Shown: in pieces, positions 13,120 through 24,953 of the stretch
Position numbering within the stretch: the first letter of the stretch is position 1
Layout of the letters: every line of letters starts with the position of its first letter
Source: Caenorhabditis remanei
Lineage: Eukaryota > Nematoda > Chromadorea > Rhabditida > Rhabditidae
Assembly (NCBI RefSeq): GCF_010183535.1
Contig: NC_071332.1
Span: 7,254,001 to 7,318,000 of the forward strand
Reading direction: 5' to 3'
DNA: 64,000 bases
The notes under the pieces: model-generated
What the model saw: only the letters and a program-made list of their open reading frames with translations
Told to the model about the DNA's origin: nothing
Database searches by the model: none
Made by a program: the position numbers and the translations under genes

Positions 13120-15779
13120 TAGTATTTTAAGTGTTTTCTGGATTTTCAGTCTTTCATTTCAACAGTTCTTTCAATAAAGTTTTCACTGGGTTACTAAGTT
13201 TATTTCTTTCTGTTTAGAAGTTTTCCGAAACTGACCGACTTCGATGCTGATTGGAACCTGAGTAGAAGAAACATAATAATTTTCAGAAGCCTTTATTGGA
13301 ACTGTTTTCTACAATCATAACCGGTTGTCTCCTTCCAGGCATTGTCCAAATCGTTCCGTCGCACTTCTCGGTCTCACTATTTATTACCCAACTTTTCTTC
13401 GCTACGTCTCAATATTTTATACTTTCATCCTCGTTCTTTTGACTCTTTTCACCCGTTTGTTATCTTTATTCCATTTTTTGAAAAGTGAGAGTCAAGAGGG
13501 TTATTTGGAGCTGCAACTGCAAACCCCTCTTATCACTTACTCCCTCTAATTCTCCGATTGTCATGTGGCGGTCTGTCGCGATCATTAAACACGCAAAATA
13601 ACATAATGACGTGGTGGAAACGTTGCGGTGACTTTCGAAAACTATTCCCACGAGATGATCTTCTTCGAAATATGATAAGAAGAAACTAGTTCTTTTCAGG
13701 AATCAAGTGGTCACTAAGTATCCAGCAACTTATCTCTAGTTTGATTTTTATCGAGCTGAAATATTTTAGAGCAAAAAATAGTGTGTTCATCAGAATAAAT
13801 TTGACAGAATAGAGAAAAGAGTGATCTATGTTATAAGCCCGCCTAGATTCTTGTTATTTACTGTCTTTTTTCATCAATAAGCTGTTACCACGTTTTGACA
13901 CGTTCATCAATTTTGTGCCTGAAGATCTGAAGAGGTCGTAGATGACCACTATAATCTATGTTCAAGGTGATCTGTTTTATGAGAAGATAAGAAAAACGAG
14001 AGAGAGAGATACCGGTTTTACTACGATCGTAAGAAGATGATTATTGAACTCATAGATCTACAGTTTCGTCGATTTTTTCATCTCCGATTAGAAGATTATA
14101 ACAAGAATCTAAGACCAAAGGTTGGCTCTTTCTCTTGTTTAAAGAATACGGGTCTGCCCACAAAGTCACAGTACAAAATATGGACCGTTATCATCAAAAG
14201 TCTTTAGTCTTCTTTTAATTGCGTATTAATTTTTTTTCTGAACCTGCGTCACACACTTTTTTTTGAAGCGCCCTCTCTTTATCACTGGACTCAAATGTGG
14301 CCCTAAACCAAAAAAAGTTTATAGTCTTGCGGGAGAGTCATATCATTTTCTGGGAACCAGTGGAGGCTCGTGACCATTCCACAGGCTACATTAGAGGAAC
14401 CATCAGAAAAAAACATAATCGGATGGAAAATTTCCAAGGTATTAACAGTTACATAGAAGTTTTTGAAGAATCCGGAACCATGCTGGGCGTATAATAACAA
14501 AACTGTAGTAGATGGGAATCGGGTTGAGCTATTTCGGGAATCTGGAAATGTAAACACAACTAGGTCAGGGAGAATTGATGATAATTTTGAGTCACTTGAA
14601 ATTTAAGAGAAAGATGACGTCTCGAGCAGTTACATCATAATTCGTTAGCATTTCCTGTCATTATTAGAACGGTACACGGAGAATCTTAGGCGACGTTCAA
14701 CTACAGTACCAATACCAGCTGAAAAATGAGGAAGATCCTCTTCAGTTTTAGAGATGACACGATCATTGATGTTCAGATGTTTTCAATTATTTTCTAGGAA
14801 AACTGTGCATACTTTTTTCCTTGCGTTCATCCATACCAAAACCAGGAAAGCTCTTCTCCTGGATAACAACTGTCAAGTAGTTCCATCTTTTTTGGGAGTA
14901 AACAACTGTTCTTTTGTGTCGAAAAAACAATTTATTTACATACGGGACAGTCCAAGAGTTCAGCTGATTCCATCTTTCTCCATTTTTTTTTCAAAAACAA
15001 TTTTTTGCTTATCAGCGCTTCCCATTCCCTTTTCCGTGAGCGCGAAAAAAGAGACAACCATACAAAGTTCACTGGCTGATAATGAAGATCTTTCGCGCAT
15101 CCTGGACACTCACACTATTTTCATTTGAATCCAAATCAAACAAGCATACTTTCGGTGATTCGGTTTTATTGATAACCTTGTTCAGTGCCTCACTCTCTGA
15201 GACAGATAAACACTCTCTTGTGTCGCCGCCCATTATCATCAGATTGCGGACTGGTCTCGTGATTTTCAGTCTGTTCGCGACCTGCATATAAGGCCGCGTC
15301 CAAACACGGGTACCCGTATTCTTATCAAATAGACACAACTTCACCTATTTCTGACCTTGTCCTATTCAATTGGTCGAGACTCGGAAAGTCCTCAGGCTGC
15401 CACGTGGCCTCCGATCATGGCAAATCGGATGCGACGTGTCAGGCGATGGATATTCTGGAGGTCTTGTCTTCCCTTTGTGCACGTCTCCATGTATGTGTAG
15501 TTGTTGGTGGGAGTACGATGATCAGTCTTAGAAATAGTTGTAGCTACAGAACTCCCATCAACACAAAATCTAATCTCAATTATTTTTTCCATAGGTCCTT
15601 CTCCTTCTTCTCGTAATGAAGACAGATGCACCCAAATGGTCTATGCCAGGACCATTTGTGCCGATGCTCGCTCTCGAATGGAAAGCTGGAATTCAATCCA
15701 ATTTCCATAACTATCCAAACTTATAAATTCCATTTTCAGATATCCTATTTCCCCAACAAACCAGCGCGAAACTAAGACG
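13120..15779. other. Intergenic region; promoter and 5' UTR of the DUF1248 gene at its right end
   Basis: No gene recognised. A TTTTCAG acceptor at 15733-15739 lies 40 nt before the next start codon and is probably a trans-splice site. Minus-strand frame 15069-15344 is open, but I could not link it to a family, a splice partner or a start context. Short frames at 14297-14494 and 14754-15128 look noncoding. Confidence 0.55.
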
Positions 15780-16822
15780 ATGGGAGTGACTGCAGATCTA
15801 AACATGCGGAAAGGCATCCGGGTCGTGCTCAACCCAACACAAGAGTATTTCGATCAGTTCCAGGAGTGGATCTCGGAGACGGAACGCTGGAATTATCGAC
15901 GCGGAGAATACAAACTCTGGTGCACTGCATTCGAGAAATTCTGGCTGTATATGGCAATTGATGAGGAGAACGATGAGGTGGTCAGTGTTGTTTCATTAGC
16001 ACTTCAACGTAATTCGGAAGGCAAGATGCTGTATTCGATCGGAAATTACTACTGCGTGCCGGAATGGAGGGGAAAAGGAATCAGTAACAAACTGTTTGTA
16101 CAGGTCATGAAACATGTAGGAAAAGAGAATTGTACATTGTTTGGAGCCGTCGAGATGTCCCCTCTCTACGCATCACGCTTTAACTTTTCCATCATGAACG
16201 AATTCTGGCACAACTTTGCTGATATGGATGCAGCCGATCTTGTCATTCCAGCGATGCCAAACGGGTTTACTTGCAAGGTAATTGAAGTTGGATTTAATTA
16301 AAACTTATTGTTTTGTTTTCAGAAAATCGAAGAAAACGACTGGGAGAAATTCCACGAGTACGACGAAACGATCTGTGATCTCGATCGCAGAAAGTATATG
16401 AAAACCACAATGACTTTGGCGGCAACTGTATCTCGCCTTGTCCTTAACGAATCCGGAAAGATCGTCGGATTCGGATCCATCAAAATGGCTTTTGGAAACG
16501 AGCTCATCCTTGCTCCATTGTATGCTGAATCCCTTGATGCTGCAACTGCTTTGGTAGCCTCCATGATGAAAGGAATTCCGAATCTCCTCTCGTTTACAAG
16601 TCTAATTACGATCTACCCAGCCGCCAACAATGACGTGCCACGGTAACAGTTACAGTACCCCCGAACTATCGAAACGTTTCATTTTTCAGCTTGTTATCGT
16701 TAATAAGTAATAACAACTTCGATACCCATCAAGCGTATCGTCATCAATTCACCAAGGAAATGATGCACTTCCCACAACATAAAATCTACGGAACCGACGA
16801 AGTCTCCCACAGTCCATGCTAA
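15780..16822 (+). CDS. DUF1248 / GNAT-fold acetyltransferase-like protein
   Basis: 316 aa. Exons 15780-16277, 16323-16642 and 16690-16822. The N-terminal half carries a GNAT acetyl-CoA binding signature: a beta strand ending IGNYYCVPEW followed by RGKGIS (R-x-x-G-x-G/A motif, ~95-100), with VEMSPLYASRFNF as the later motif B-like region. The C-terminal half (LDRRKYMKTTM, GKIVGFGSIKMA, HFPQHKIYG) matches the second half typical of the nematode-expanded DUF1248 family. The substrate is unknown. The start is supported by a trans-splice-type acceptor 40 nt upstream. A decayed partial copy lies 2.5 kb downstream (18775-18830), so the gene was once locally duplicated. Confidence 0.88.
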
Positions 16823-17456
16823 TTTATTTTTTGTATTTTGACTGGAAAATCATAGAATGAATATTTAACCACCAATCCTCTTCGTTTCATGTTTTCTTCC
16901 AAATTTGCAGATATAAACTATCTCAATAAAGTTTCAACTAGGAAATAAGATTAAATTTTTTGACAAATTAACACCAGGCATAGTGGGCTAAAAAACAATA
17001 TCTATTGCCAGTTGCTGTTTGCGTTTCGCATAAACAACATGATATGCAATTAAATTTACAATAACATCTGAATAAGGTTATTTATGGCAGGATTACCCAA
17101 ACCTTAAATTCAGAACTATCAAAAGAATTTTTCTAAGCAATTAGAAATGTCTTTTCGAACTTAAAGAGATCATATAAGAAGGGTCAAATTTCAAAAGTTT
17201 TTATTTTCGGCCATAATTCGATAGGTTTTGTGATATTCTGTAGCCAATCCATGTTTTTGCACGATGAGAGGACGCCATAAATTAGCTGTATAATAATACA
17301 AGAATTTTTGAAGTTAAAAAGGAAAACCAAATTTACAGTATTTTCCTATAAATTCATTGCTGAGTTTTCTATTTTTGCCGACGTGACCTATTAGTTTGTT
17401 AAAAAACTTTATTGAACAGAAAAAAAACAAAGATACTTGAATAAATAAAGAAAAAC

Positions 17457-17660
17457 ACGTGAACTACAGAAAATGAACATGTTCAAATTCTGTAGTTTAA
17501 GGAGAAAGCCACGTGGACTACAGAAAATAAACATGTTGATTTTCTGTAGTTTAAGAAGAAAAAGACGTGAACTACAGAAAATGAACATGTTTACTTTCTG
17601 TAGTTTGAAGAGAAAGCCACGTGGACTACAGAAAATGAACATGTTCAAATGTTTGAATAG
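17457..17660. repeat. 54-bp tandem repeat, each unit a hairpin
   Basis: About 3.7 units with exact 54-bp spacing: the ACGTG core recurs at 17457, 17511, 17565 and 17619. Each unit has an inverted repeat, CTACAGAA ... TTCTGTAG, around a palindromic AACATGTT centre, followed by a purine-rich spacer (AGGAGAAAGCC). The spacing is multiple-of-three, so both strands stay open. Confidence 0.9.
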
Positions 17661-18774
17661 AAAACGTTTGAATAGAAAAATGATAAAATTAACCAATTGA
17701 ATGTCAAAAACCAATATGGTCCGAGTACTATTAAAGTGGAGAGTTGAATCCGGCCATGAAAAGACTATGTAGTGATATGTAAACGTCAAAATGAAAACTA
17801 ACACAAAATAAAACAACAATTTATTTATGAAAAACATATTCAACGTCTGAAAAACAGTGATGCAGCAATATAAAATCCAGTTACCTGCCAGTGTTTCATT
17901 TTGGTGAATGAACACAAATTCACAGATTTGGGATAAAAGAAAAACAAAACTGATTATTTATAGCTAGAAAATGCAGCAGCTTCTTAGATTCGTTTTTTCT
18001 CGATTCATGCCTTTACTTCACGATTAGCCAGAGCAATTTTCAATATCAAATGCATATGAACTCTATTCAAATTCTGAAGGCACAGAATTTTTGCAATTCT
18101 TAGAAATAAAACAATCCATGTATTATCTTTTTTTTATTCATCTATAATTGTCATCGGTCTTTCTCTTAATTATTCAATTTCAGAATCCTCTGTTGTGCAA
18201 GTATTTCCAGTTATCACTTAAAAATACTCTTTGTTAAAAATACTCCAGATTTCAAATTCGCAAAAAGGTAAAGATATTATAAAAACAATATAAATTTTTT
18301 CTGGGTCTTCTTTGTGTAGTTGTTCATAAACACTTTTCGTCTAACAAGAAATCGCCGCGAGTAAACGCGCCGGGGACTCATCAGACTCAGATGGTACTAG
18401 CATAATATTTATCTACAAAGGAGGTTCCACTGGTAAAAACCGTTTTTCAGGATCCTGCTTGGCTTCAGGCATTATCAGTTAACAACTTTTGGACCTGAAA
18501 GAAAGAGAGTCATAGCAAAAAATATTGAACAATTGAGTTCGAAAAAGATTATAGCGTTTTTGGCTCCGTCAATATACGGATAATTTCACAGTAAAATCTA
18601 TCATTATCTATTCTGAATTTAGAAAAAAGATGGTGCTATTCTCAGATTGGACAAACGCAAGGAACTAAGCTGACAAATGCACTTATCCTTATATTTGAAA
18701 GCGCCTACACTTTTGAAATAAAATTTTGAGGTTTCAAAATTGCTGTTATGTAAAATTTTTCTAGTAAAATTTTT

Positions 18775-18830
18775 GATATAGGTGCTGGCAATCTTGTCAT
18801 CCCATCAATACCAAACTAGTTTGCTTGTAA
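18775..18830 (+). pseudogene. Decayed fragment of the DUF1248 gene (end of its exon 1)
   Basis: The translation reads D-I-G-A-G-N-L-V-I-P-S-I-P-N-stop-F-A-C-K followed by GTAATA. The intact gene reads D-M-D-A-A-D-L-V-I-P-A-M-P-N-G-F-T-C-K followed by the donor GTAATT at 16278. Position of the splice site, residue order and DNA similarity all match, with an in-frame TAG. No other exon of the duplicate is recognisable nearby. Confidence 0.8.
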
Positions 18831-19239
18831 AGTAATACCAATCAGATGCTCTGCCAGAAGTTAACTGATTTTACGACACTATTGTCGTTTAGGAAAACGA
18901 AACTTCGGCAATTAATAATAGAAAGGCAAATAAATTCTAACCCACTTTTTTCAAGTTGTGGTGACAATTGAAATTTTTGCTCTCTCGGTACTTCTGCACT
19001 TATGAACCCAGACATCACACATCGAGTAATTCATAGTATACCCCACACATGATATCACTCCCACTCCACCTACACGCATGTTTGGTCTACTGTTTTATCT
19101 TACAACTCTTACATATTCTTCCTCTCCTGACGCCAATCCTCCTCAATTTTCTGAAAATCAGCTCCTCGCCTACACACAATTTCGTCAGTTATCAGTGTTC
19201 AAGACACAGTTCAAAACACATACGTGTGCAACATGACTG

Positions 19240-19246
19240 TATAAAA
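19240..19246 (+). promoter_or_regulatory. TATA box of the class 2 lipase gene
   Basis: TATAAAA lies 45 nt before the start codon, the spacing expected for a short 5' UTR, and is followed by GATA-like motifs (GAGATAGG, TGATAC). No trans-splice acceptor is seen between it and the ATG. Confidence 0.65.
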
Positions 19247-19290
19247 GAGCAGGAGATAGGTGATACTCCAAGCACTTGATTTCATTCAAA

Positions 19291-20356
19291 ATGCTCTTCT
19301 CAACCATTCTACTTCTAACCATTCTTGGTCTAACATCATCGGCAATCACTGGTCCACTATCAACGGATTTTCAGACTTGGTTGAAGAGGTTAGTTGTTTG
19401 AAACTAATAGTAAGATTTACTTATAACTGTTTTCTTTTCAGTAACGGATACGGCTCCTATGACTTTGTCCGTAGCGATTATGGAACCAAAGGAAGTTATG
19501 GAGGATTCACAACAAAATTCCCAAAATCCACCAAAACCCCTGTTATTTTCTTGCACGGAAACTCGGACAGTGCATTGAAAACCTCTTCAATGGCAACTGG
19601 ATGGGATAACTCTATCACTTACTTCACATCAAAGGGATACACACAAGCTGAACTATACGCCACTTCATGGCAAGATAACAGTGCAGCAAAAGCCTCAACA
19701 CGGACTCACAACTGCAAGGATCTGACACGTCTCCGTAAATTCTTTGAAGCTGTTCTCGCATATACTGGAGCCGCCAAAGTGTCAGTTATTAGTCACAGTA
19801 TGGGAGTTACTCTTGGAAGAAAAGTAGTGAATGGAGGAACAATCACCGCGTCTGATGGAAACTGCGATTTGGGAGATTCTATCCGCGACAAGATCGATGT
19901 TTTTGTTGGAATTGCTGGAGCTAACTACGGTCTCTGCAGTTGTGCTGGAACCATCGGACTCTTTGCTGCTACATGTAATAAGAAGAACGGATTCTGGCCA
20001 GGAGATTCATGCGGTTCTCATACCTCGGCGTATTGTGGATTGTCAGCCATTCCGTGTAATGGAGTGTCTACATATTCTAACCTCCTCGATTCAATGAACA
20101 ATTCAAATCTAAAAGATGGATCATATGTGTTCAGTATGTGGAGTAAAGGTAAAAAAATTGTTTAAAGTTTTAGAAAAACTCATAATTCTTTTCAGCCGAT
20201 GATCTAATTGGAAACAGCGACATCGTATGGGGCCGTCCAACTTCTCTCATCCCATTGAGCGACGGAAAGATCATTTACGATTCGTTCAGTCATATGCAAA
20301 GCAAGGAAAACACCGCACCAGATCAATATAAATTGGTTGTTTCGAAAGCTGTATGA
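19291..20356 (+). CDS. Secreted class 2 lipase (LIPS family, Pfam Lipase_2)
   Basis: 321 aa. Exons 19291-19388, 19442-20148 and 20196-20356. The signal peptide MLFSTILLLTILGLTSSA is followed by the alpha/beta hydrolase core: PVIFLHGNSDSA (oxyanion strand and loop), VISHSMGVTLGRK (nucleophile Ser ~152) and IAGANYG. A likely acid lies in NSDIVWGR and the probable catalytic His in DSFSHMQSKE. Many cysteines (CSCAG, CGSHTSAYC) suggest disulfide stabilisation outside the cell. The C. elegans lips genes encode this architecture; I cannot assign an orthologue. An ATG with no upstream in-frame alternative and a TATA box 45 nt upstream fix the start. AATAAA at ~20433. Confidence 0.93.
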
Positions 20357-20600
20357 AGCTGAAACTTCATGCCAACCGCCATGTCTGTAAATTATCTCCG
20401 TCGTTTCTTTTTTGTTCCTTGTGTATCGCTCAAATAAACCCAATAACCCCGTATTAAAAATGTGTGATGTTACAGGATTATAGAATGGAATCGTATGATA
20501 AGGAAAGTCTTATTTCTGAAAAGTTTTCGTAGTGTCAGATGCCTTGGGTCAAACGAATTTTATTAGTGACAACGAAATAATTCATTGGGAAATCAAAAAG

Positions 20601-21356
20601 TTAGTATGCCTCGTCGTGGTAACCAGTCCGTGCTCTCGATTGGATGAACTGAAAAACACGTTTTGGTAAATGAACACGATGACTTTGTATAGTATCTTAC
20701 TTTCGGTACTTGGTGACCATATCGGTTTCGCAGGAACGTGTGATACTTTGAAATAAAACAAATGAATAGAAGGCAGCAGAGAGCAGCAAACAAGCACAGT
20801 CCCATCACATAAATGATGATTGCTTCCTGATACTCATCAGTTCTATAGTCCTTTGAAACCACCAAGATTCGAGCTAACAGAACACCAAAAGCCAGCAAAT
20901 TCATGAAAATTCCAACAACTAGAGCTGTGAAGTTTGGAACAACAAACACAGGGCGATAATATTTGAAGGATAAAACCAGGATGAGGATAGAGAAAAGCCA
21001 GAATGCTCCGAATCCAACATACCAAGCCATTCCAAGCTCAACCCACGACTCACTCCAGATCGTTGCATTGAATTTCAATGTATTATTCTGAAACTTTTTC
21101 AAATTTTCAGCTCTTTCAGTAGTAACTAACAGAAGCCGCCATAGCAGTTGCATTGTATTGCGTCTGTGGATAAGCAGTCTGCCATGTTCGATATCGAGAC
21201 AAAATGAGCCCGGTACTGGATAGAGTCAATAAGAGAACGATCAGCTGAAAATGAAAGTTATGCTTCAAAGTTAGAAAATGGGGATTCTACCTGCAAACTG
21301 GTAACAACTCCAGCAGATGTGACAACATTACAACCACAAACTTTGTCAGTTGTCAT
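20601..21356 (-). CDS. Four-transmembrane protein of unknown function
   Basis: 204 aa. Exons (complement) 21291-21356, 21131-21244, 20701-21087 and 20601-20648, all in phase 0. Four hydrophobic segments: ~23-38, ~79-101, ~107-134 and ~146-170. The N-terminal residues are Cys-containing (VCGCN) and a loop after TM1 carries N-glycosylation sequons (NAT, NNT). The short tail ends GYHDEAY. The arrangement is tetraspan-like, but I see no tetraspanin CCG signature and do not recognise the family. It is divergent from the SPE-42-like gene, with 266 bp between start codons. Confidence 0.8.
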
Positions 21357-21622
21357 TTCAGAATTTTCAAGAAAGAGAAATGTCAAGAATAACGACAAAA
21401 ACGAAAAAAATCTTGGCTAAGGACCAAAATGAGTGTCGAATGGAGACACTGAAGAATTCTTCATGAGCATCCCCATTGTCTTGAAACAAACAAAAAAGAT
21501 TCCATGGAAACCGGCCACGCATCGTTGAACGTGATGTCCTCCTCCACGTTTTTCCCGGGAAACGAAAAATAACGAAGAACGGAGTTGGAACATGTGGAAA
21601 CAGTTTATTTCACCGTTTCGGA

Positions 21623-24600
21623 ATGGGATTCTTCGATGATAAGAAGCGAGAAGAAATCAGGAGAAGACAGAATACTGGGTTTTTGACAGATTACTTTGTT
21701 AGAAGGTAAATGTTAAAGGTGTGGAGAAAACTCCTTATTCTGTTTCAGTGAAATAACAGATTACTACCGTCTCCGCCTTCTTGTCAACTTTATTTTCGGT
21801 CTTCTGATTTCCTCGTCCCTATATCATGCTGGTTGGAAAAATCTGAATTTTGGAGATTTCGATTACACTTATGGGTTAATTGTGAAATGGACCATAATAT
21901 CCTTTTCCACATATGCTTTTACTGTTAGTCCGGTAAGAGAAAAATATGTTATGTTCAATTATCATAGGCTTCTTTCAGACTTTCCGATGCGCCCTGTTCT
22001 GTGTGTTGATTGGTGCTTTTGGAAAACAGGGACAATGTAAGCTTCTCTGAAATGATTCCAGACAACTAACCTTCAATAATTTCCAGATCCTTTTACGATG
22101 TTGGTAATGAGTAATCTTCAAGAAGGACCAATCACAAATATGATGACTAATTATGAAACAACGTCTGAAATCGTCATGTGTCATATCGAATTGCAGTCAA
22201 AGATTGTGGCAAATCGAGTTGCATTATTAACAGGTCCACTGGAAGAGTTGATTGAAAAACTTATGGGTACGTTGGGAAAGAGATTTCTGGAGATACTTTA
22301 CTTTTTGTTTTTCAGCCAAAGGAATACGAGCAATGAAAGCAGTTTCTAGAGAGACTCGAGCTCTTATAACACCTTTCATGGAACTATTGAAAAAAGAGAA
22401 AACTAAAACTGATAAGAAAATTGAGATAGAAAGAAGTCAGCTGGCAGACATAGAGAAACGAAAAGAGCGAATATTAAAGATGTGGGAGAAATCGATGAAT
22501 AGAAAACTGACAGAAGACGATGAGATTGCTGATGAGCTGCTTCCAGCAGAAGATATGATTAACAATGTGACAGTTGGAGAGCCTCCGATTTGGAAAAAGT
22601 TCAAGACTCCGGTAAGGATAATATTTCGAAAAAGTTCAAATTCACTATTTTCATTCTTCAGCTAGTTCAAAAAATGGCTGACAAAATGGCAAAGAATTGT
22701 GAGGAAATGTTCAACAAAGGAATAGATAAATGTAGGAATGTCGCCGGCGAACTTGTGGTAATTAACGAAAATCACTGGCCATTGTTTCAATGTTCCCTTT
22801 TCAGACATCCTGTAAAGACGCTATTATCTGGCCGATTGAAGCATTCATTTGTCCAAAATTGAATGTCGAGGGGCTTTGTGACGTCAGTCAGTTTTATCAA
22901 ACTGATAGAAATGTTATCTTTCAGGCTGTTGAAAGAAAAGTTCAGTCTATGAATATCTGTAAAAACCAATTGGAGGATAGCCACGTGGATCCAACCATTG
23001 AGAAGGATATAACTGATGTGATGGAGTTGACAGATCAGCTGGAAGATAATAGCAATATCGAATTACACTCTGTTCGAGTGGAAACTCCACGTGTTGCTAT
23101 TGAATACAGATTGTCTGATCTGAAAATCAAGATTCGAGCTGCAAATATTTATTTTAAGGTTAGTTGGTTAACCAAAATGACCAATCTTTCAAAATTTGCA
23201 GAGCCTTGTCGGAGTATCCAAACAGATATTTCAAGCATTCTTCATCTATTTCGTCTATACAATTTTCCGTGATTCAGTTGGAATGATTCGAAAATATCAA
23301 GATGATGTGGCTTTCTCAAACTCATTCGTCACAAAGTCAGCTGGATTATAAGTTTCTTATTGATCCGATTATTATGTTTTGCAGAGAATTCTGGATGATT
23401 GATCGCTTTCGAGAGGGTCGAGGACAGACTCATTTGTCTCACTTTTCGAAACAAGAAAAAGTCGAATGGAAGATAATGGAAGTTTTTAGGTAGCAAAATT
23501 TCTGAAATTCATTTTTTAGAGTTCTTGCTTTCAGTTTTCCAACAAAAGCGGAAAGATCCAAAGCAATTCGTCCATTTTTCAAATGGTTCGTTCTTGCTCT
23601 CACCGTCGCCATTATTTCAATTTTGGACTACTACCTATTCGTTTTCCTAGACTCGGTATGCTTGAAAATTTTGCTTTGATCATCGTTTCACTCATCCTAT
23701 TTCTAGGTTGTCGAGTCAGCACGGCAGCAGATTAAGCAAAAAGCGAGTGCCCCCGCTGGACTCAACATTACTGGAGACGGAGTGATTGCAGACTTTCTTA
23801 AGACTATGACGTCGACGAATGAGACTTTGGAAATTGATCAGGTCTGTGGGAAACTTGAAAAAAATGGATAAGGAGTGAGCATTGATCATTTCAGACCCTT
23901 TCCAATGAGCATTGTCTCACGAAACCGTTGTCACCGAATACTGATATTTTGATTTATTGGTTGGGAATTCCATTATTGTTGTCTTTCCTTTTCCAGGTGG
24001 GCTCATGAAAAGTGCTTTGGAAATCGAACCAAGTTGGACTAACAAACCAAACAGCAGTGATTCAATTTTATAGTGATTTGGTTAGGTGTAGATTTTGTTT
24101 CCCAATTCTTATACAAGTATAAGAGAAGAATTGATCTTTAACAAGAAAAATCAGAGGCAAAGTTTAAAAAATAATTTTCTGGGAAATCTGGAGATTGGAA
24201 ATGAACTTTTTCAGGTTGTTTTTTCATTTGCAATCCGGCGTATTGTACTCAATTACTTCCTGCCATTTATGTTTCCCAGGAGATCAAGAGTCCGGTTGAT
24301 ACAGTTTTATAATAAAGTAAATGAGAATAATCAAATTATAAACCCTGGAATTTCCGTTTCAGTGTCTGGTGAACCGAGAGAAGCATCGGAAAGAAGCGAG
24401 AGCTAGGATCAGATTCATGGTAGATCGTAGAAGAATTGAGACACTACACAAAGGAGAGTTCTCTGCTGGAGGTTCATTCTTGAAGCGGCATATCTTTGAG
24501 AGAATTTTCAAGACGTCAAAATGTTTTTTATGCCAAGAAAAGACTCACGCCGCAAAACTTCTGTATTGTTCGGAAGTGAAATGTCAATCATGTTTTTGCA

Positions 24601-24815
24601 AAGACTGTATTGAGGACAACTTCGGGAAGTGCTATGCATGCATGGTTATAAAGAAAGAAATTACTGATCAGAAATCTAAATTAATGGTAAGAAGACTAGT
24701 TGATAATTCTCTCACTTTTTGTTTTTTTCAGGCTCCAGATGAAGTTGACAAGAGGGATAATTTTCTATCGTATGATGAGTTTTTGGAGCGAGTGGAGCAT
24801 GACAAGAAGGCATGA
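21623..24815 (+). CDS. SPE-42/SPE-49-like sperm membrane protein (DC-STAMP domain, RING-like C-terminus)
   Basis: 785 aa in 15 exons: 21623-21705, 21749-21932, 21979-22036, 22087-22266, 22316-22611, 22662-22757, 22805-23158, 23202-23335, 23385-23489, 23535-23655, 23707-23841, 23895-23996, 24215-24316, 24363-24686, 24732-24815. Several TM helices flank an extracellular region with paired cysteines (KNCEEM, DKCRNV, FICPKLN, GLCDV). The DC-STAMP-like half has late TMs (FVLALTVAIISIL, LIYWLGIPLLLSFLF). The C-terminus is a C4-C4 RING-like finger: CFLC, YC, KCQSCFCKDC, CYAC. Family knowledge: SPE-42 and SPE-49, and Drosophila Sneaky, act in sperm during fertilisation. Length and layout match SPE-42 (about 774 aa); I cannot tell which paralogue this is. 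The exon 8 donor (AA/GTCAGC) is weak but needed for phase. Confidence 0.88.
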
Positions 24816-24953
24816 TGTCCTTCATTTTAATAAAAAGTCACAAATAAGAACTATCAAAATGAAATCATAAAACACTTTCAATTCAAATTTCATTATAGTA
24901 AAGCTCGTATTCAATAAATGATGAAAGATTAATCCCGTTTGAAAAAAAGCATT

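Larger units (their letters stand above)
16823..19239. other. Intergenic region with minisatellite and pseudogene relic
   Basis: AT-rich DNA without a supported intact gene. It contains an AATAAA 3' end for the DUF1248 gene near 16924, the 54-bp hairpin repeat at 17457-17660 and the relic at 18775-18830, listed separately. The long frames over 17409-17915 on the minus strand and 17473-17700 on the plus strand exist because the repeat unit is a multiple of three. Confidence 0.6.

Noticed and set aside
15069..15344. 91-aa minus-strand ORF
   Set aside because: Composition looks plausible, but there is no splice partner, start context or recognisable family.
17409..17915. 168-aa minus-strand ORF
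   Set aside because: It is created by the 54-bp tandem repeat; the translation is a hydrophobic periodic string with no gene signals.
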